Assembly: GCA_021775385.1 (NCBI GenBank)
Contig: JAJFHW010000185.1
Location: forward strand, 1 to 7,037
Reading direction: 5' to 3'
DNA: 7,037 nucleotides
From: Hyphomicrobiales bacterium
GTDB taxonomy: Bacteria > Pseudomonadota > Alphaproteobacteria > Rhizobiales > HXMU1428-3
The translations under genes and the position numbers were made by a program. Shown piece by piece: positions 6,620 to 7,037 of this stretch. Position 1 is the stretch's first letter, and every line of letters starts with the position of its first letter. Below the pieces are notes generated by a model, which was not told the DNA's origin, made no database searches, and worked only from the letters and a program-made list of their open reading frames with translations.

Positions 6620-6871
6620 TTACGCGTCAACGCTTTCATCTAAAACACAGCAATTTGCGGGCTTAGTCTCAGTTACTGAAAGCTCAGAGTTATATGTGTA
6701 AAGTGTTGAACAATATGGGCAAATAATTTCATTATCTTGCCCCATGTCTAAATACACATGCGGATGATCAAAAGGGGATCTAGCACCAATACATTTAAAT
6801 TCTTTGACGCCAATTTCAATTTTCTCTGCGCCCACATCATTCGTGAATTGTGGTGTACCGATATGTCCCAT
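6620..6871 (-). CDS. CHCC zinc-finger protein, NDUFS6-like
   Basis: This is an 83-residue protein of the zf-CHCC family (bacterial relatives of complex I accessory subunit NDUFS6). The expected zinc ligands are C27, H36, C51 and C54, in the pattern FKCIGA, then FDHPHVYLDMG, then IICPYCSTLY. The match of HPxVYL and CPYC is close to the family signature. Residues 1-22 and 60-83 are variable, with two extra cysteines at 74-75 that are not part of the motif. ATG 6871 has AGGA eight bases upstream, and a strong promoter lies at 6931-6958. The NDUFS6 homologue of Paracoccus is a complex I subunit, but no nuo genes are nearby, so a complex I role here is inference. The downstream monooxygenase gene is on the same strand and I recall this pairing from other alphaproteobacteria, unverified. 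Confidence 0.93.
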   Translation of the reverse strand: MGHIGTPQFTNDVGAEKIEIGVKEFKCIGARSPFDHPHVYLDMGQDNEIICPYCSTLYTYNSELSVTETKPANCCVLDESVDA

Positions 6872-6930
6872 TCATTTATTCCTAATTTATTGAGTAGCCA
6901 AAGTTATTAGTACAAAGACTGAATATTCAA

Positions 6931-6958
6931 ATTATAACAGACACTATATAAGTGCCAA
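6931..6958 (-). promoter_or_regulatory. Strong extended -10 promoter of the zinc-finger gene
   Basis: On the minus strand TTGGCA (6953-6958), a 16-base spacer and TATAAT (6931-6936) are preceded by TG one base upstream of the -10 (extended -10, TGTTATAAT). Transcription would start near 6925, giving a leader of about 54 bases. A short palindrome CACT-ATATA-AGTG (6942-6954) fills most of the spacer, so a repressor could sit there. The sequence from 6959 to the window end (7037) shows no supportable gene. Confidence 0.72.
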
Positions 6959-7037
6959 ATCAATGTTAACTCTAAAGATAGCCTTCTTCATCAAAGAATG
7001 ATAGAGGAAAGCTTAAATTTGCATAAGATATCGCACC

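Noticed and set aside
6998..7037. ATG on the plus strand opening 13 codons to the window end
   Set aside because: It has no Shine-Dalgarno sequence and is too short to judge; the open frame also runs upstream through the zinc-finger promoter.

Overview
The window reads as chromosomal DNA of a fairly AT-rich alphaproteobacterium. The pointers are a CHCC zinc-finger protein of the NDUFS6 type, an adrenodoxin-type [2Fe-2S] ferredoxin followed by a thioredoxin-reductase-like ferredoxin-NADP+ reductase, an alphaproteobacterial style FNR/FixK box, and a GC-rich palindrome of the kind dispersed in these genomes. No phage gene, transposase, CRISPR array, tRNA or rRNA was seen. The genus cannot be told from the sequence alone.

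Layout from left to right. Positions 1-376 are an AT-rich leader with a perfect FNR/FixK-type site (254-267). It precedes a small histidine phosphotransfer (Hpt) protein (377-781). A 549-base gene-free stretch with repeats follows. Next come the ferredoxin (1331-1651) and its likely partner, a ferredoxin-NADP+ reductase (1750-2775), which ends at a strong terminator (2797-2830). The terminator is shared with a convergent DUF1428/YbaA-like gene on the minus strand (2850-3218).

Positions 3292-4147 are a gene graveyard. The last 35 codons of a second FAD monooxygenase (minus strand) are fused head-on to the last third of a transketolase/pyruvate-dehydrogenase-E1-like gene (plus strand). The second gene has lost its N-terminal cofactor-binding part, carries two frame changes and lacks its C-terminus. 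A short GC-rich palindrome (4145-4163) sits at its end. The long open frame at 3461-4003 looks like a gene but is only the readable middle of this relic.

After a regulatory-looking intergenic region (CRP-like site, long inverted repeat, possible promoter) comes a 209-residue protein joining a thioredoxin-fold domain (CGEC) to a glutaredoxin domain (CPHC) (4468-5097). Its gene converges with the intact FAD-dependent monooxygenase (5360-6526, minus). Upstream of that, on the same strand, is the CHCC zinc-finger gene (6620-6871), driven by a very good extended -10 promoter (6931-6958).

Much of the content is redox biology: ferredoxin and its reductase, a glutaredoxin fusion, a flavin monooxygenase and a complex I-type zinc protein. 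The Hpt gene appears to be oxygen-controlled. The best candidates for new information are the fused double pseudogene, the FNR-controlled Hpt gene, and the dual-domain redox protein with its palindromic upstream region. No complete novel multi-gene system is visible.
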